In this document: in pieces, positions 1 through 12,445 of the stretch
Layout of the letters: the number at the start of each line of letters is the position of its first letter
How positions within the stretch are numbered: the stretch's first letter is position 1
NCBI GenBank assembly: GCA_029747015.1
Contig: JAKOGI010000001.1
Coordinates: forward strand, 1,817,001-1,881,000
Direction: 5' to 3'
Length of the DNA: 64,000 nucleotides
Source: Carnegiea gigantea
Taxonomy: Eukaryota > Streptophyta > Magnoliopsida > Caryophyllales > Cactaceae
Translations under genes and position numbers: made by a program
Notes under the pieces: model-generated
What the model was told of the DNA's origin: nothing
The model's database searches: none
What the model saw: only the letters and a program-made list of their open reading frames with translations

Positions 1-3000
1 CTAAATATCTTCTGTTGACCATCGTTGCGTCAATGGCTCACAAAATTGTATCTTAATATTATGTATGCTGATTAAAAAGAAAAAAAAAAACAATGGAAAG
101 ACAATATTATGTTCTATGTAAAATAACCGTGACCCCAAAAATTCAAACAAGCAACCCAAAAGGTTATCTCATCAGCAGCGCAGCCTAGCCTTTGTGATGT
201 AATGCAATGCGCCAATGATCAACGTCGAAATGTGACCAAAAAATTAGAAAAGAAAAAAAAATTCAACTCAAGAATTTGGTCCACTCAACGTTAGGGATGC
301 AATTGAGCTGAGTCGAGCCTGAGCCATCTAGGCTCAAGCTCGGCTTCATCAGACTTGGATCATATGCACATTGCCTGGCTCGGTTTTTTTCTTAAGAGCT
401 TGTGTGAAGGGTACTATATTATCATTAAGATTAATAGAATTTTATTTGGACCTTTATTCGTTGAATTCAATGCAAAAATTGTATAATATAACTATAATTT
501 AGCCTTTAATTTGGAAAGGTTTTAAGCAAAGACCAACCAAAAAGAAAAACAGCCGCGCTATCAAAAAATTTTGTTCGGCCTGATTACCCAAATTTGTTTG
601 ACTTGAATACAGGGGTGATTATAAATTTTTTATTTGAATTTTGAATATGAAGCAAGAAGTATGAACGCAATAAATTTCCTGTTTATATCGTCCAAGCCTT
701 ATTATAGCATGAATTTAAAATTGTCCAATACATCCCAACCAGTAAAATTTGATCATATGTCCCAACATGTAAAATTTGATACAATCATCAATATCTTATC
801 TAAATTTTAGACCATCTCTGATTTTTCCAACTCAAATTTAACCCGAATTCATATTTTTACAAGTGCTACGACCACTGCTCAATCTGATGGGCTTCAGCCC
901 GTGCTTCCCTCTAACTTTGAATTGGGCTAAGGTCCATGATGCCTTGGGCCAAAGCAATGCAACTTCTAATTCTAAAGAGGGTTTTTGGTCATGAAGACCA
1001 AATCCCTCATAAAATAAGTACGACAAACTTCCAATGTGATGACTAATGATGGGTGATCATGGTGTAGTATACTTGTATTCTTAGACATGCATGAGGTACT
1101 TCTTCCTATGACATTGCCGGAGTGACTAAAATGGGACAAATTTGACATAAGGGGTTCAATGACTTTTTGAGTTGTCTAATATTTTATATTCTTTCTTCTA
1201 ATTTCGTTGGATTGAATTGTATGAAGACTAATTTTGGTGACGACAGCATTTTTATTGAGCCACAATTCGAGGCTGAGTGGGAAATTGGCCTCGTCCATTT
1301 GACCCACTCCACCTGTCAAAATTGATTACATTTTCGGAATGCCTCATCATTTAGATTTTTATCATGATTTTTATGTCTCATAATTAGTCATAAACTACAA
1401 GCTTTAGAAGTAATATACTCTTTTTGCAAAATCTTTAAATTAAAGCAGAACTTACGTACGTAATGGATGCAAAAGGATTTTAAGGTTATGAATCAAAATG
1501 TACTTCTCTAAGCAATGCAACAAATCTTTGATTTGCATAAATGAATGTAAAAGGAATGCTAAGAACAATGCCTTATTAAGTTATTATAGGATAATGTGAT
1601 TAATGTCATTCAAGACGAATTACTAAAATAAATTCAAATGGAGCTATATTGATTTCTTTTCCATTCCTTTCTTTCTTTTTTGGGGGGTCTTTTTCCAAAT
1701 CCAAAAATTTTGGAGTGCCATTGACATAACAATATTTTGAAAAGGGCTACATTTACCATCAATCGCATCATCATGTGGTAAATATTATGAAAAACAAAAT
1801 TAAACTAATTACTAAAATATCATTTTAATATGATGTAAAAAATGGCTCAATAGTAATTAGGCCATGTTGCAGCCTAATATTTATTAACCTAGTTTTTTAA
1901 TAACAATTACAAAAAGTAACAAAATAGTTATTGTCAAAGGAGGAAAGAATACAGGATTAGGTACTGCACTTTTATTAAAATAAGAAGAAAATTGCTGCCT
2001 CGGCAATTAACTTAATTAATTACATAGTCAACTGGATAATATCCTCCGGGCTTGTAATCTGATTTTGCAAGTTACTTTGACAATCAAGGCCGCATTGACT
2101 TTCATCTCTCTCTCTCTCTCTCTCTCTCTAGGGTTCTCTCTCTAAAAGCATGCACATGATTTTCCACAACAGCTCCGAGTGCAGCTCACTCAATAGTTGA
2201 ATACTTACGTATCCATAATGCATGCATACGCGGGGGGGGGGGGGGGGGGCGGAGAGAGAGATGATATGATATGATGCATGTAGATCTTGATCGATGGAGC
2301 ACGGCATTGCATTAATAGTTGCTTTCGCCAGAAGAATGCATGGCATTTGAAAAAGTTAATCAGAGTTTTCACTGAATAATATTAATCCTACCTAATCAAT
2401 CTCTTGTTAGAAAAGAAACAAAATTACCTACTATGATAGCAATATATATACAGTACTACACTTTCATGCTAGCCTCCCCTCGTTCATTAATAATTACACC
2501 TAGCCATGATCAAAATTCATAGTAGCGAAACTAATCTTGCACTATAACATACATATAACCTCTTATCATTTTGTCTTTTTTTGGTGAAACAAAGTTTAGG
2601 TTGGATAGATACCGCTATTTTTTATTTATTTCGATAATTAGTATGCCTATAAAAACAGGTAATGTGACTAAAAGTCCAACTCTTCTTACAATACGCCATA
2701 AAATTAAAACATGCCAGATCGAAACTAACTCCTAGAAAAGCCCATAGGTCTCCTTCAAAACGAAAAGCTGAACAAAATACTCCTGACATAGTTAATCATA
2801 TCATGAGATCATACCTATTACTTAACATCAGTCATCACATCATCATCAGGTCATATGCAAGGGTACAATGAATGTTGGTTAGGGTTTTTACATACGCATA
2901 TTGCCGACCAACATTACACTCATTTCAATAGCAGGACTCAAAAATCTATTATGTCTTAAAATCGTGTGCATTTCTTATCAATTACACCAACTTTTATTGA

Positions 3001-4346
3001 CTTATTAACATTTAATTTGTCATAGTCTTTCTTAATCTACTCATCGAGTCATTGTTGCCTTTTTAAAAAATAAGTATGGAATTATATAACGGCGATCTTA
3101 TAACTTCTTTAAAATTAATGAATCAATATCATTTTAGTATTAAAGGGATATTTTGTTTATCAACAAAATACATTTTATTTGAAAGGTGTTTTCATATTGT
3201 TCTCAAAAAAATGCAATTTTTTGATTTGAAAAAACACATATGCTATTTTAAAACTAATAAAGTATTTTTTAAGCAAACTAATAAAGTAATGTTAAGAATA
3301 GTGGAATTGGTCTTTATATTTGACTTTATTTGGCACCATACAAAATTCCAAGTCCAAGTCACACTCTTTTCTGAGAAATGTTTGCCTTATAAAATAAAAC
3401 TTTAAAAAACCTCACAGTATTGAATTTAGGTTAAATGAATTTTGTTAATTTCAATGATTAACTTGTAAAAGTATTATTTTATGTCTCCAAATAATGACAA
3501 ATGACAATTTTGCATTTGTAAAACCAAAGTATGGGCTAGTACGTATTATATCCTTGAGGTAGAGTTGAAACTACTTTTGTTAAGCATGAATGGATGAGAG
3601 TTCTCGAATAAAATTGCCCCTAAGTTTTTCAAAAAAATTGATTTTGCCATTAAATTTATTATTATTTTTAAAAATTTACCATTACTGTATGTTATGCTTC
3701 CAAAAATGTCACCACTAACACACCTTTTAATAAAAACAAAATTCAGTGGTAAAATTGAATTTTTTGAAAATTTTAGTACCAATTTATGTTGCACACGATG
3801 AACATTATCTACCCTCTAAGGCTCTAATTACAACTAAGTGCCTTATGTGGCTCAAAATTTTGAGAATAATTTACTCTCTGCTTAATTGGATTAGCTTGTG
3901 TCTTTTGGAATCATATGAGTTATAGAAAACATTAACTGAAATACATCAACCAAATGATCTCTTTTATGCCAATTTTCACATAAAAACAAAGGGGCATGTG
4001 GATAGCGTTTTTAACATAGATATCTATATCAATCACCGAAACATTGCAAATTAAACACTGAACTCATAGATACATATTGATGTGTTTTTGTATAATAATT
4101 GATTTGTTTCATTGAATAAGAGTTCAAATTCGTGTCATATAAATGAAGAAAATTTGTATTAAGAGATTTTTTAATCTTTATGGACCACAATAATTCAATT
4201 ATGTTTAAGATCAAAAACTCAAAATGAAAAATAGTTGATATTTCCTTGTTTGAGAACAACAAATACCCTATTGCCTTTTAACTAATCATTTGAAATTAAT
4301 CCCAACAAAAACAAATATGTATTTAGAATAATAATGGCAATGAGAG
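1..4346. other. intergenic region without recognisable gene
   Basis: AT-rich sequence with no ORF that I can link to a protein family. It holds simple repeats: a CT run near 2107-2128 and a pure G tract at 2232-2249 followed by GA dinucleotides. A GAGCCTGAGC-type motif near 315-345 resembles dispersed plant repeat debris. Short ORFs here lack homology, splice context or a plausible start and look random. Confidence 0.7.
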
Positions 4347-4357
4347 TGCTCCAAAGG

Positions 4358-4487
4358 TCTACCGGTGATATCTTAGCCAAGTGGTTAGGATTGAGGTCCT
4401 GAGTATATTAGGTCTTAAACTCGATTTTTCTCATCTATTATATTGTACTGTCTTCGTGATTCATTTGAATTTAAAAAAAAAAAAAAA
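4358..4487 (+). mobile_element. tRNA-derived SINE
   Basis: A 130-bp unit begins just after one copy of TGCTCCAAAGG (4347-4357) and ends in a run of about 15 A just before a second exact copy (4488-4498). That is an 11-bp target-site duplication. Inside is an RNA polymerase III A-box-like sequence TAGCCAAGTGG (4374-4384). A B-box-like GGTCTTAAACT (4411-4421) follows about 27 bp later. Pol III promoter boxes, poly-A tail and target duplication together define a SINE mobilised by a LINE reverse transcriptase. The parent tRNA cannot be named with certainty. Confidence 0.8.
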
Positions 4488-4498
4488 TGCTCCAAAGG

Positions 4499-7250
4499 AC
4501 CAAAACAAGGCTGACTGTGGATACTGCAAATTTGAAAGTCAATTTCTAATTCATGTTTGCACATTTCATTCATTCATATATACTATCGTCATATATCAAT
4601 CATTCTAAAGATAATTTTTTAAAAAATATGAATATCAAAATTGTTTGCTTTTCTAATTATATAAAGCCTGATTAGCGTTTGCAAAATGATTGATGATAAT
4701 GAGATTAATACTAATTATTATGGGATATATGGTCACTGTAAGGTGATAATATTTGGTTAAACTTCTCCCCCTTATCCAACAACTATTTGGGCCCCAACTC
4801 TTATCATTAGTGGATCCTTCTACGTGACTTTTTGACATTAATGCTTTAGTCAACTCTCTCTCTCTCTCCCCCTCTCCCTCTCTCCCTCGCCCCTCTCTAA
4901 GTATCAGTAGATCACTGAAACACACACATACACAAAGAAAGGCAGAGCATATACGTGGGTTTGTTTTAACGGGTGGAAATAGGGTGAACTAAATGTGGCT
5001 TTAGAAGAGTTTAGAAACCCTATGCACCACTGGAGTGGTTGGCTTAATTAGCTTCATAAACTTCAGTCAAAGCTAGCCTAATTAGCATATATAGCTAATT
5101 ATGTTCTTAATTAGCTTATTTATTCTTTATCACTTTATAATATTGCCACATATAAAGAATCTACGCAAGATAATTAACTAACTACTAGCAAGCTAATACT
5201 TGTTTTAAAGAAAAAGAGAGACAAAGAGATAGCAGTCCACCAAACATCGAATGTGAAAATTGTAAGTCGAGAAATATATTCTTATGAACAGTTCAGTGAT
5301 ATTTTCATATAGTGTGTTTCTTGTGTACATTTAATTTACAATATATAGTGTGATATTGGTATTTTTGTGTACATATATTTTGATTTTGTTTTGCTCGATC
5401 ACATACATATGCTGATTTTATTTTAAGGGTAACAAATTTAAAGGGATTATTTTAACAGCAACAACTTGATGACAACACTAAACTAACTCTTATTTTAAGA
5501 TTTCATTATAGAGGGTACTATCAGACAGATAACTGGTAAATTTCTTTAAGCATCAAATTAACCCAAGTTTGAATTATATTCATTTTTGGACATTTAATTT
5601 GCATATTGCTCTTTATGTTTGAAAGAAAAAAATAAATAAGGATAAGAGGAAATATAGTTTAGATAAACTGGCCTCCATTCTGCGGAGTACTCATGTACAT
5701 ATACTCTAGTTGGAACATCTGTAAGGGATCAGAGCTCTTGCTGCATTGATTTTGCCCTAAAACACATAAAGAGATGGTTGAAGACTGCTGGATTAATATC
5801 ATGTATAAAATTGAAGAACAAAGAGGCTTAATTGAGCTCATCGTATAAGTACAAATGAGATTTTCTCCAAAATAGCTCGTCAATAAGTGAAGTAATTTAC
5901 AGTTTACCTACAAGTTGAATGTCATCTATCTATTTAATCTTATCAATTTGGTGTGGGACAAACATACATTCACTTTGTTAATTATTCCAACATAATGGGT
6001 ATAGAAAGAAAACTCTAATGAGCTAGCATGTCTAAAGACAAATATTAAAGTAGGAGAAAACTAATTAATCCTTTTTTTTTTTAAATTGTACGTACATGGC
6101 ATACTTGTGCTATGTGTGAGAGTTTGCTCTAGGCTGATTCTAAATTCAACGTGTGGTGTTGAAGAAGGAAAAAAAATAAAATAAAAATTGGACCATATCC
6201 ATTTGTTTGCCTAAAAGAGGAAGAACAACCAGCACATAAGTCTTATGAGACTACTCTACCCTCATAGAGACTGACTTTAAATCATTAATCAACTTATGTA
6301 CATGATTACTTCAATTCTTCATGCAAACGGGACAATAGATTGTCAAAAATTCAACAAGTTAAGATTCATTTCAATGGTGACATTATGTTTCATTATATAG
6401 CAGGTTGAGACTTAAGAGTTGGGAATTGTCTCATCTTACATGATAATATGTACGAACCAAATCCGGCCTGAAATTTTGAAGATATATAAGCTTCAACATG
6501 ACATAAACCGAATTTAATTATTTGATCGTTTAGTGTAAAAATACGTTAGTTTTCAATTTTGGCTAAATTTAAGGTACTTTCAAAGTTGACATATAATTGA
6601 TAAATTTATTAATTAAATGGGTTGACCTGAAATGACCTATTTATTAACTCTGTGATAATTTAAATAGCTAAATCTATTGTGTATGGATTACTAAATGATA
6701 TGAAACTTATTTTTCCACAGTAAATTTCTTGAATATAAGGTCTTTCTAGAAGAGGTAAAAATTCCTTGATTATGCTTTATCAAATTGACCCATGTTTCCA
6801 AATGTTAGTTAATCAGGGCATTTTATAACATACTAGTCTTACCATCTATCTATTCTCTTTCCTAACCTCTTAGAAAATAAAATTCAATTGAATTAAATCC
6901 ATTTTGGAGTCTTTGTCGTCTTCTCAGCAGAAACAATCGTGGTTGGTAGCTGATTTGCGGAAATTAAAATACTTACAAATTTAAATATTACCTTAATTAA
7001 ATTTTAATTTCAAAGGGGTTTTTTATCAGCGACTTTATAGGGTTCTTGTCTTTACACAAACACAACCAGCGATTCCCACTTTATCCAAAAAAAAAAAAAA
7101 GAGCTGGAAAATCACTACTCATGCACATACAAAATAAAAAACAATGAGATTTTGATCTAATTATTAGTGAAAACCGAGGCCTTAGTTATAAGTTTCATAT
7201 ATATAAGTTGCATTCCTACTTATGTATAACTAGGTTGTTTACATGTTCTT
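4499..7250. other. intergenic region without recognisable gene
   Basis: AT-rich, no supported gene. A CT-rich stretch occurs at about 4853-4898. The part at about 6500-6640 (GATCGTTTAG to a GGGTTGACC-type end) is similar to 11460-11600, so it is a dispersed repeat fragment. Confidence 0.6.
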
Positions 7251-7256
7251 GATATA

Positions 7257-7555
7257 AATCAAAGCTATAAATATTGTACCGATCATCGTACTGTTTTTTT
7301 ACTGGAACGAGACATACTGGATTTATGTACCGTTATACCGGGCTTGTACTATTTTAAATTTCAAAAAATTAAAAAAAATTAAACGACAAAAATTTAAAAT
7401 TTTAGTGTATCGAGCGGTATTTGACCGAAAATACTGGTACCGTTCGGTATTTGCCGGTACGACTCGGTATTTGATCGGTACAATACAAGACAATAACTTG
7501 TACCATTTCTTAACCGGTACAGCATGTTTCATCCAAGCGTTACATTACGATATTT
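7257..7555. repeat. GTACCG-rich dispersed repeat, possible MITE
   Basis: This segment repeats variants of CGGTAT / CGGTAC / GGTACCG every 10-30 bp, for example at 7410-7470 and 7490-7520, in a background that otherwise almost lacks CG. It starts with TACCGATCATCG and ends with ACCGGTACAGCATG. The bias suggests a decayed non-autonomous element. I could not fix terminal inverted repeats or a target duplication, so the class is open. Confidence 0.45.
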
Positions 7556-7767
7556 ATAACGACTATAAATAAATTGTTGTATTATAAAAAGGCCCACATA
7601 TCTCATCAAAAATATAATGATAAAAAATAAATAGAGACGAGAAACAATTGAAAATCTAGTATTGATATACAAGTATAATAGTGTGTAAAGAAGATGTGGT
7701 AATCTTCCTCAAAATAAAATATTCTTTATCAAGAATAAATGGAAAACTTCTACCAACACAACCCATG

Positions 7768-7792
7768 AGAGAGAGAGAGAGAGAGAGAGAGC
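7768..7792. repeat. GA microsatellite
   Basis: Uninterrupted GA dinucleotides, about 12 units, about 230 bp beyond the stop codon of the MYB gene. A second GA tract of similar length lies in MYB intron 1 (about 9309-9334). Confidence 0.9.
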
Positions 7793-8019
7793 GCTCCATA
7801 CCTCGTATGTCATGTCTGTATACTACTAAAAAATGTATTTTGTAAATGATATCAGTAAAAAGATCATCCTTGTACTAGCAAGTATTATACATAATTATAA
7901 AATAAAAAAAAGGTTCCTCTTTAAGAATTAATATTTATAAAACGCTCAAACCCAAATCTCTTTTCACACGATTCACTATCTGAAAAAAGAAAAAAGAAAA
8001 AACTGAAAACACAGCCGTA

Positions 8020-9480
8020 CTATGCAATGTCATGGAACAAGGTGGAGTCCTCTAGAAGAAGATCAGGCCAGAAGCTGCTAGTATTCCCAGAGCTACTGCC
8101 ACCGTCTACCGGCGGTGCGGGGGCGGCAACTGTGGTGGCCGGAGGAGGAGCATGCGGTGGAGATGGAGAGGAAGATAATGAAGGAAGCCAAGGAGAGGTG
8201 GGTGAGTTCTCCCCTTGACTTAACACTGAGAATTCACAAGCTGGTTGATTTACAACCGTTTGATGATGATGATCACTACTAACCATGTTCATCATTTTGC
8301 TCAAATCTGGGGTTTCAAGGGTCCTTAAATCGGGTAAACGGTCATGAAACCCGTCAAATGGGTTCGGACCATCCAATCCGGGTGGGTTCAGAATTAGGCT
8401 TGAGCTTGGGTTCGGGTCCTTGAGGGTGGAAAATGAGGTGGGGAGGGAGTTCAGAAGATTGAGGGTGTCCATGTCTAAGTTGGGCATTGGGTAGTTATTA
8501 TTGTTAGAAGAGTTGGGGGGTTGTAAAAGGTACTGCAAGTATTGAAGTTTAGCCACCTCAGTTTGGAGTCTAACTGCCTGTTCTTCCCAAGAGTGGTTCT
8601 CCATGAGCTCCTTGAGGTTGGCTAGGGCTATCAGGTGAGGCAAGCTCGAGAAGATGTCAGTTCGAGGCCGGTGGGTCATCGGGTCAAAACCCATTTGGAT
8701 CAGCTTCTTCTTTAGGTGGGTGTTCCAAAAGTTTTTGATCTCGTTGTCTGTCCTTCCTGGTAGATGGGTCGCTATCGCAGACCACCTGCTCATATTATCA
8801 AACATGTACGTCATATGAAAATGTCTGTAACTAACTAAGAAAATTACCTTCTTTGCTCACCAAATCAATGCGGAAAAGAAAAAAAACATAGTGATTTTTA
8901 AATAAGACAATCTTATCATAAGTTGCTCTTGTAAATATAACGTATTTTCCCCTTTTTTTAGGTAAGACTGCATGGTTGATCATTTGCCCGGCTTCCTTCT
9001 TATGTGTCTTCATTTCTTGAAAAATATGATTTTATTCACCCAGAACAATTTCAGGGGAATCAAGAGTTGAAGGATATATAGACTTTGCGGGTTGTGAGAA
9101 TTACTTGTTTCCGAGGATGGCATGAAGATTTAGAATGGTTTGTTCTTCTTCAGGGGAGAATTTGCCTCTTTTGATATCAGGTCTTAGATAATTTGTCCAC
9201 CTCAATCTGCAGCTTTTCCCACACCTATTCAGACCTGAAAATGCACAATATGTCCATGTTAAACTGCAACAAGTTAATTAGGAGAGAGAATATTAGTGCA
9301 TGCATATGTGAGAGAGAGAGAGAGAGAGAGAGAGTATTGGTTGATACCAGCAAGCTTAGGAAGGGCTCGCCAGCTGCCATGGCCATGTTTCTGAATGTAA
9401 TTGACAAGCTTTTGATCTTCTTCAGGAGTCCAAGGCCCTTTCTTGAGCCCTGTTTCATCACAACAAGGAGACCTTCCCAT
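8020..9480 (-). CDS. R2R3-MYB transcription factor, subgroup 24 (MYB53/92/93-like)
   Basis: Three exons on the minus strand: 9480-9348, 9234-9105 and 8785-8020. All junctions are GT-AG and in phase, giving 342 residues. R2 has tryptophans at 17, 37 and 57; R3 has F70, W89 and W108, the normal plant pattern. Exon boundaries fall at the conserved R2R3-MYB positions (after the GLNRCGK glycine and in the NKW lysine codon). After the repeats the protein reads [20 protein letters not shown], a signature of subgroup 24 (MYB39/53/92/93). Those members act in the nucleus on suberin deposition and root development. The C-terminal half is Ser/Pro/Asn-rich and acidic near the end, consistent with an activation domain. 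ATG 9480 starts the canonical MGRSPCC. Intron 1 carries a GA microsatellite. The family is firm; which member it is (92, 93 or 53) is not. Confidence 0.96.
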
Positions 9481-9554
9481 TATTATTATTTCTTACTCTG
9501 TGTTTTTGGCCCCTGTGATTTTGGAGTCCTACCAACAACTATGGCTTTGTCTCC

Positions 9555-9564
9555 TATATATATA
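9555..9564 (-). promoter_or_regulatory. probable TATA box of the MYB gene
   Basis: TATATATATA lies 75-84 bp upstream of the MYB start codon and is followed toward the gene by a short leader. Position and sequence fit a plant TATA element. The transcription start is not shown. Confidence 0.55.
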
Positions 9565-9619
9565 CACACACAACACTCCCTTCTCTTGTTCCTTTTTTAG
9601 TATATATTATTATGCCCAC

Positions 9620-12445
9620 AACCAGCTGACTTACGTGGGGCCTTCCTATTTGCTCATGTATACCAGCACTGCCCTACTTAATTTACTGTGCAATTACTGC
9701 TATACCCTTTTTCTGAATTTCACTTTTTTACAAAAAATAATTAAATGAAACATTTTGTTCATTATAGACATGTCAAATAAGTCATTGAGTTCTTATATGT
9801 AATATGTAAAGTTCATATCATATCATCATTAAGGTCAATTTCTCTCCGAGTACGATGATTTTTCGTTCATGCTTATTGATATTTAGTCCAGTAAATTTGT
9901 CATAAAAAAAAGAAATAATAAAGTTGTAGGGAATTTCGGATCGAACTTCATTCATGTCCAATTCTTAGTGAACCTCTTTCAGTTGTCAACACAAGTAAGA
10001 ATACAGATTGTTCAGTTCAAATCTAAAGAAGATTTTGAGTCTCAAGTTAACTATACTAGACTATTAATTAGAAATCAAATATAAGTAATATCTCATGTCT
10101 TAAAGATCGAGATCATATATGATCCCTGACTCTTTTTTTTAGTTTTAAGTTTTTGTAAATTATAGCATGGACTCTATTCCCCACACAATTCCCACCATGA
10201 CACCAATTGCAAAGTTCGTACAATTACTTCTTCCTAGCTCTATTTCATTTATAACCTTTGAGTTTTGTGTAAAATTTGTTGTTTTGCAAACCCTTTTTCT
10301 TAGGGTCCTTCGAACTTTTACAAAAATAAAAAAGAACATTTTAATTAGTTTAGGATTTTGATGCGCACGATCTATCACTAAAAATTAAAAAATAAAAAAA
10401 TGCCGGCTGAGAGACGAGACTTAAGAGCTCCTCATAAGACAAAACCTAGTTATACTTTTTGTTATTAGCTCCTAATACGAAGTGATGAGTATATCACCTA
10501 AAGCATCAATCATAGTACCGGATTGGCCCCTAGAGGTGAAAAAGGGCCAAATTTAAAAGTTTCCTTTAGGAAACTGTATGCCAAAAATTTTGATCTCCTT
10601 TCAGAATTTACCAATATTAAGATATTATATATTAACTTGACTATTCAAATTATCTATTTTGTATGAACCCCTACAAAAAAATAAATAAAAGGGTATAGGG
10701 TTTCCTCTAGAAATATATACAGGCAATCAATAAATAAACAAATAACAGAGTAATAGTCTGAACAATAAATAAATAAGAAAATAAATGCAATGGAAGACTT
10801 TCGACATGTTACGAATTATATACAGTGAATTATAACAAGATACTTTTTTTTAATAGTTACCGTAACATGAATGTGCACTAAAACAAATAGAGGACATCCA
10901 ACTAGGCAAATAAATTTTGCCAATAAGATTGATTGTTTCATTTCTGCATGAAACAATAATGTTATCAGACGTTTCTGATGATCAGAAGCATGTCTCAGTC
11001 TCACCCAATATAAGTAAAAGCAGGGACCTCTAAGGTATTAGTATCACGTACTGATAAGCCGCGGATCCTGCAGGCAGCTCACGGCAATAACTGTAAAATA
11101 CTTGATGAAAATTTTGGGAGGAAAAAAACATAGAAATGAAAAACTAGAATTGAAAGAAGAGTCAGGATGTTGTCAGCATCAAGGAAGACAATTGGCAAGT
11201 CATGGTTGGTAAGAAAATTGTAGTCCATGCACGCAACAGTTGGTTCTCTTTCGTCATTCACTGCATGGCTTGTTGTTGACACTTTCCCACTCACTCTCAT
11301 TCTCTCCACTCTTCCATGGATATACAACATCATGTCAAAATTTAGAGTTAGAGAAAGTTTAACCCGACACGATAATTCAATCCGAACCGAACCTGAGGTT
11401 ATTAAGAAAAATCCGAACCCGACACGAACTGAACCGATTTCAACCCAAAGTTGACACGATTTGACCGTTTAGTTTGAAAATATGTTAATTTTTAATTTTG
11501 AGTAGATCTTAACTATTTGCAAGACTGACACAAAATTGACTTATTTATTAAATAGGTCAACCCGAACCGATGTCAAATTATACTTTCCCATGTCACAAAT
11601 TATATGATAGTTTCAAATCTATAAATTTAGATACATTATTATTTATGGTAATTTGTTTTTAGTTTTCTAGCTAGAACTTGCCATTGATTAATTTTCACGG
11701 CTCTCTTTTCCCAAAAAGCACTATTTTTTCTCTTGTGAAATGTTTCATCATATCTATAGACCTGAGTCTATAGGATTGATCCGAGGGAGTATACATTCAC
11801 CTTTAGGGCTCGGCCAATCACAAAGACTCAGCTGCTCATAGTAAATTTTCTCTGCCCAACCAAGAATATCTGGTTGAGAGATATAAGGGGTTAGTTAATT
11901 GCCTGCTGGATGATACTGCTTTGTTTTCTCAAAAGCATAATATTAATCTACCAAGATCAAAATTCTCAAATCACAGAACCATTAATATAAGCATTCGAAG
12001 AAACTACAAAAACTAGGAGGTTGGCAACAACTGGAAATAATTTTTAAGAGATAAGATCAACTGCAGCTCAATCATTCAGATCATCGAGTTAAAAAATTAA
12101 TACCTTCATTTAATCCAAAGGCTAAATCCAAGAAACTTGGATTAATTTAGAAAGGATAGGCAATGCCAAAAACAGATGACATGCAACGCAAATCAAAAAA
12201 GATGCTGTTCAAAAGTAGATCAATGTTTAATAACAGGGTCAAAACCACACGTACTGGAAATCAAGATCCTTTTGTTTATTCTTCTTTCACACGAGCAAAC
12301 AGTGTTCACACTATCAAATCCTCCTTACATAATCAAAGATTTTCCTCTGTTGTTTTCCCTTTTTCTTTGCAATCTTTTCCCATTATCAAATATGTGTTCT
12401 CCTTTTCCTAATAATCAATTGTAAGCATTGAAAAGACTATCAAAT
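9620..12445. other. intergenic region without recognisable gene
   Basis: No supported gene. The tract at 11340-11600, rich in CGAACC / GACACGA and ending near AATAGGTCAACCCGAACC, is a dispersed repeat related to 6500-6640. A run of Ser/Phe/Leu codons on + at 12160-12420 is low-complexity and not convincing as protein. Confidence 0.55.

Noticed and set aside
9193..9748. Plus-strand frames over the MYB 5' half
   Set aside because: They are shadows of MYB exons 1-2 and the GA repeat on the opposite strand.
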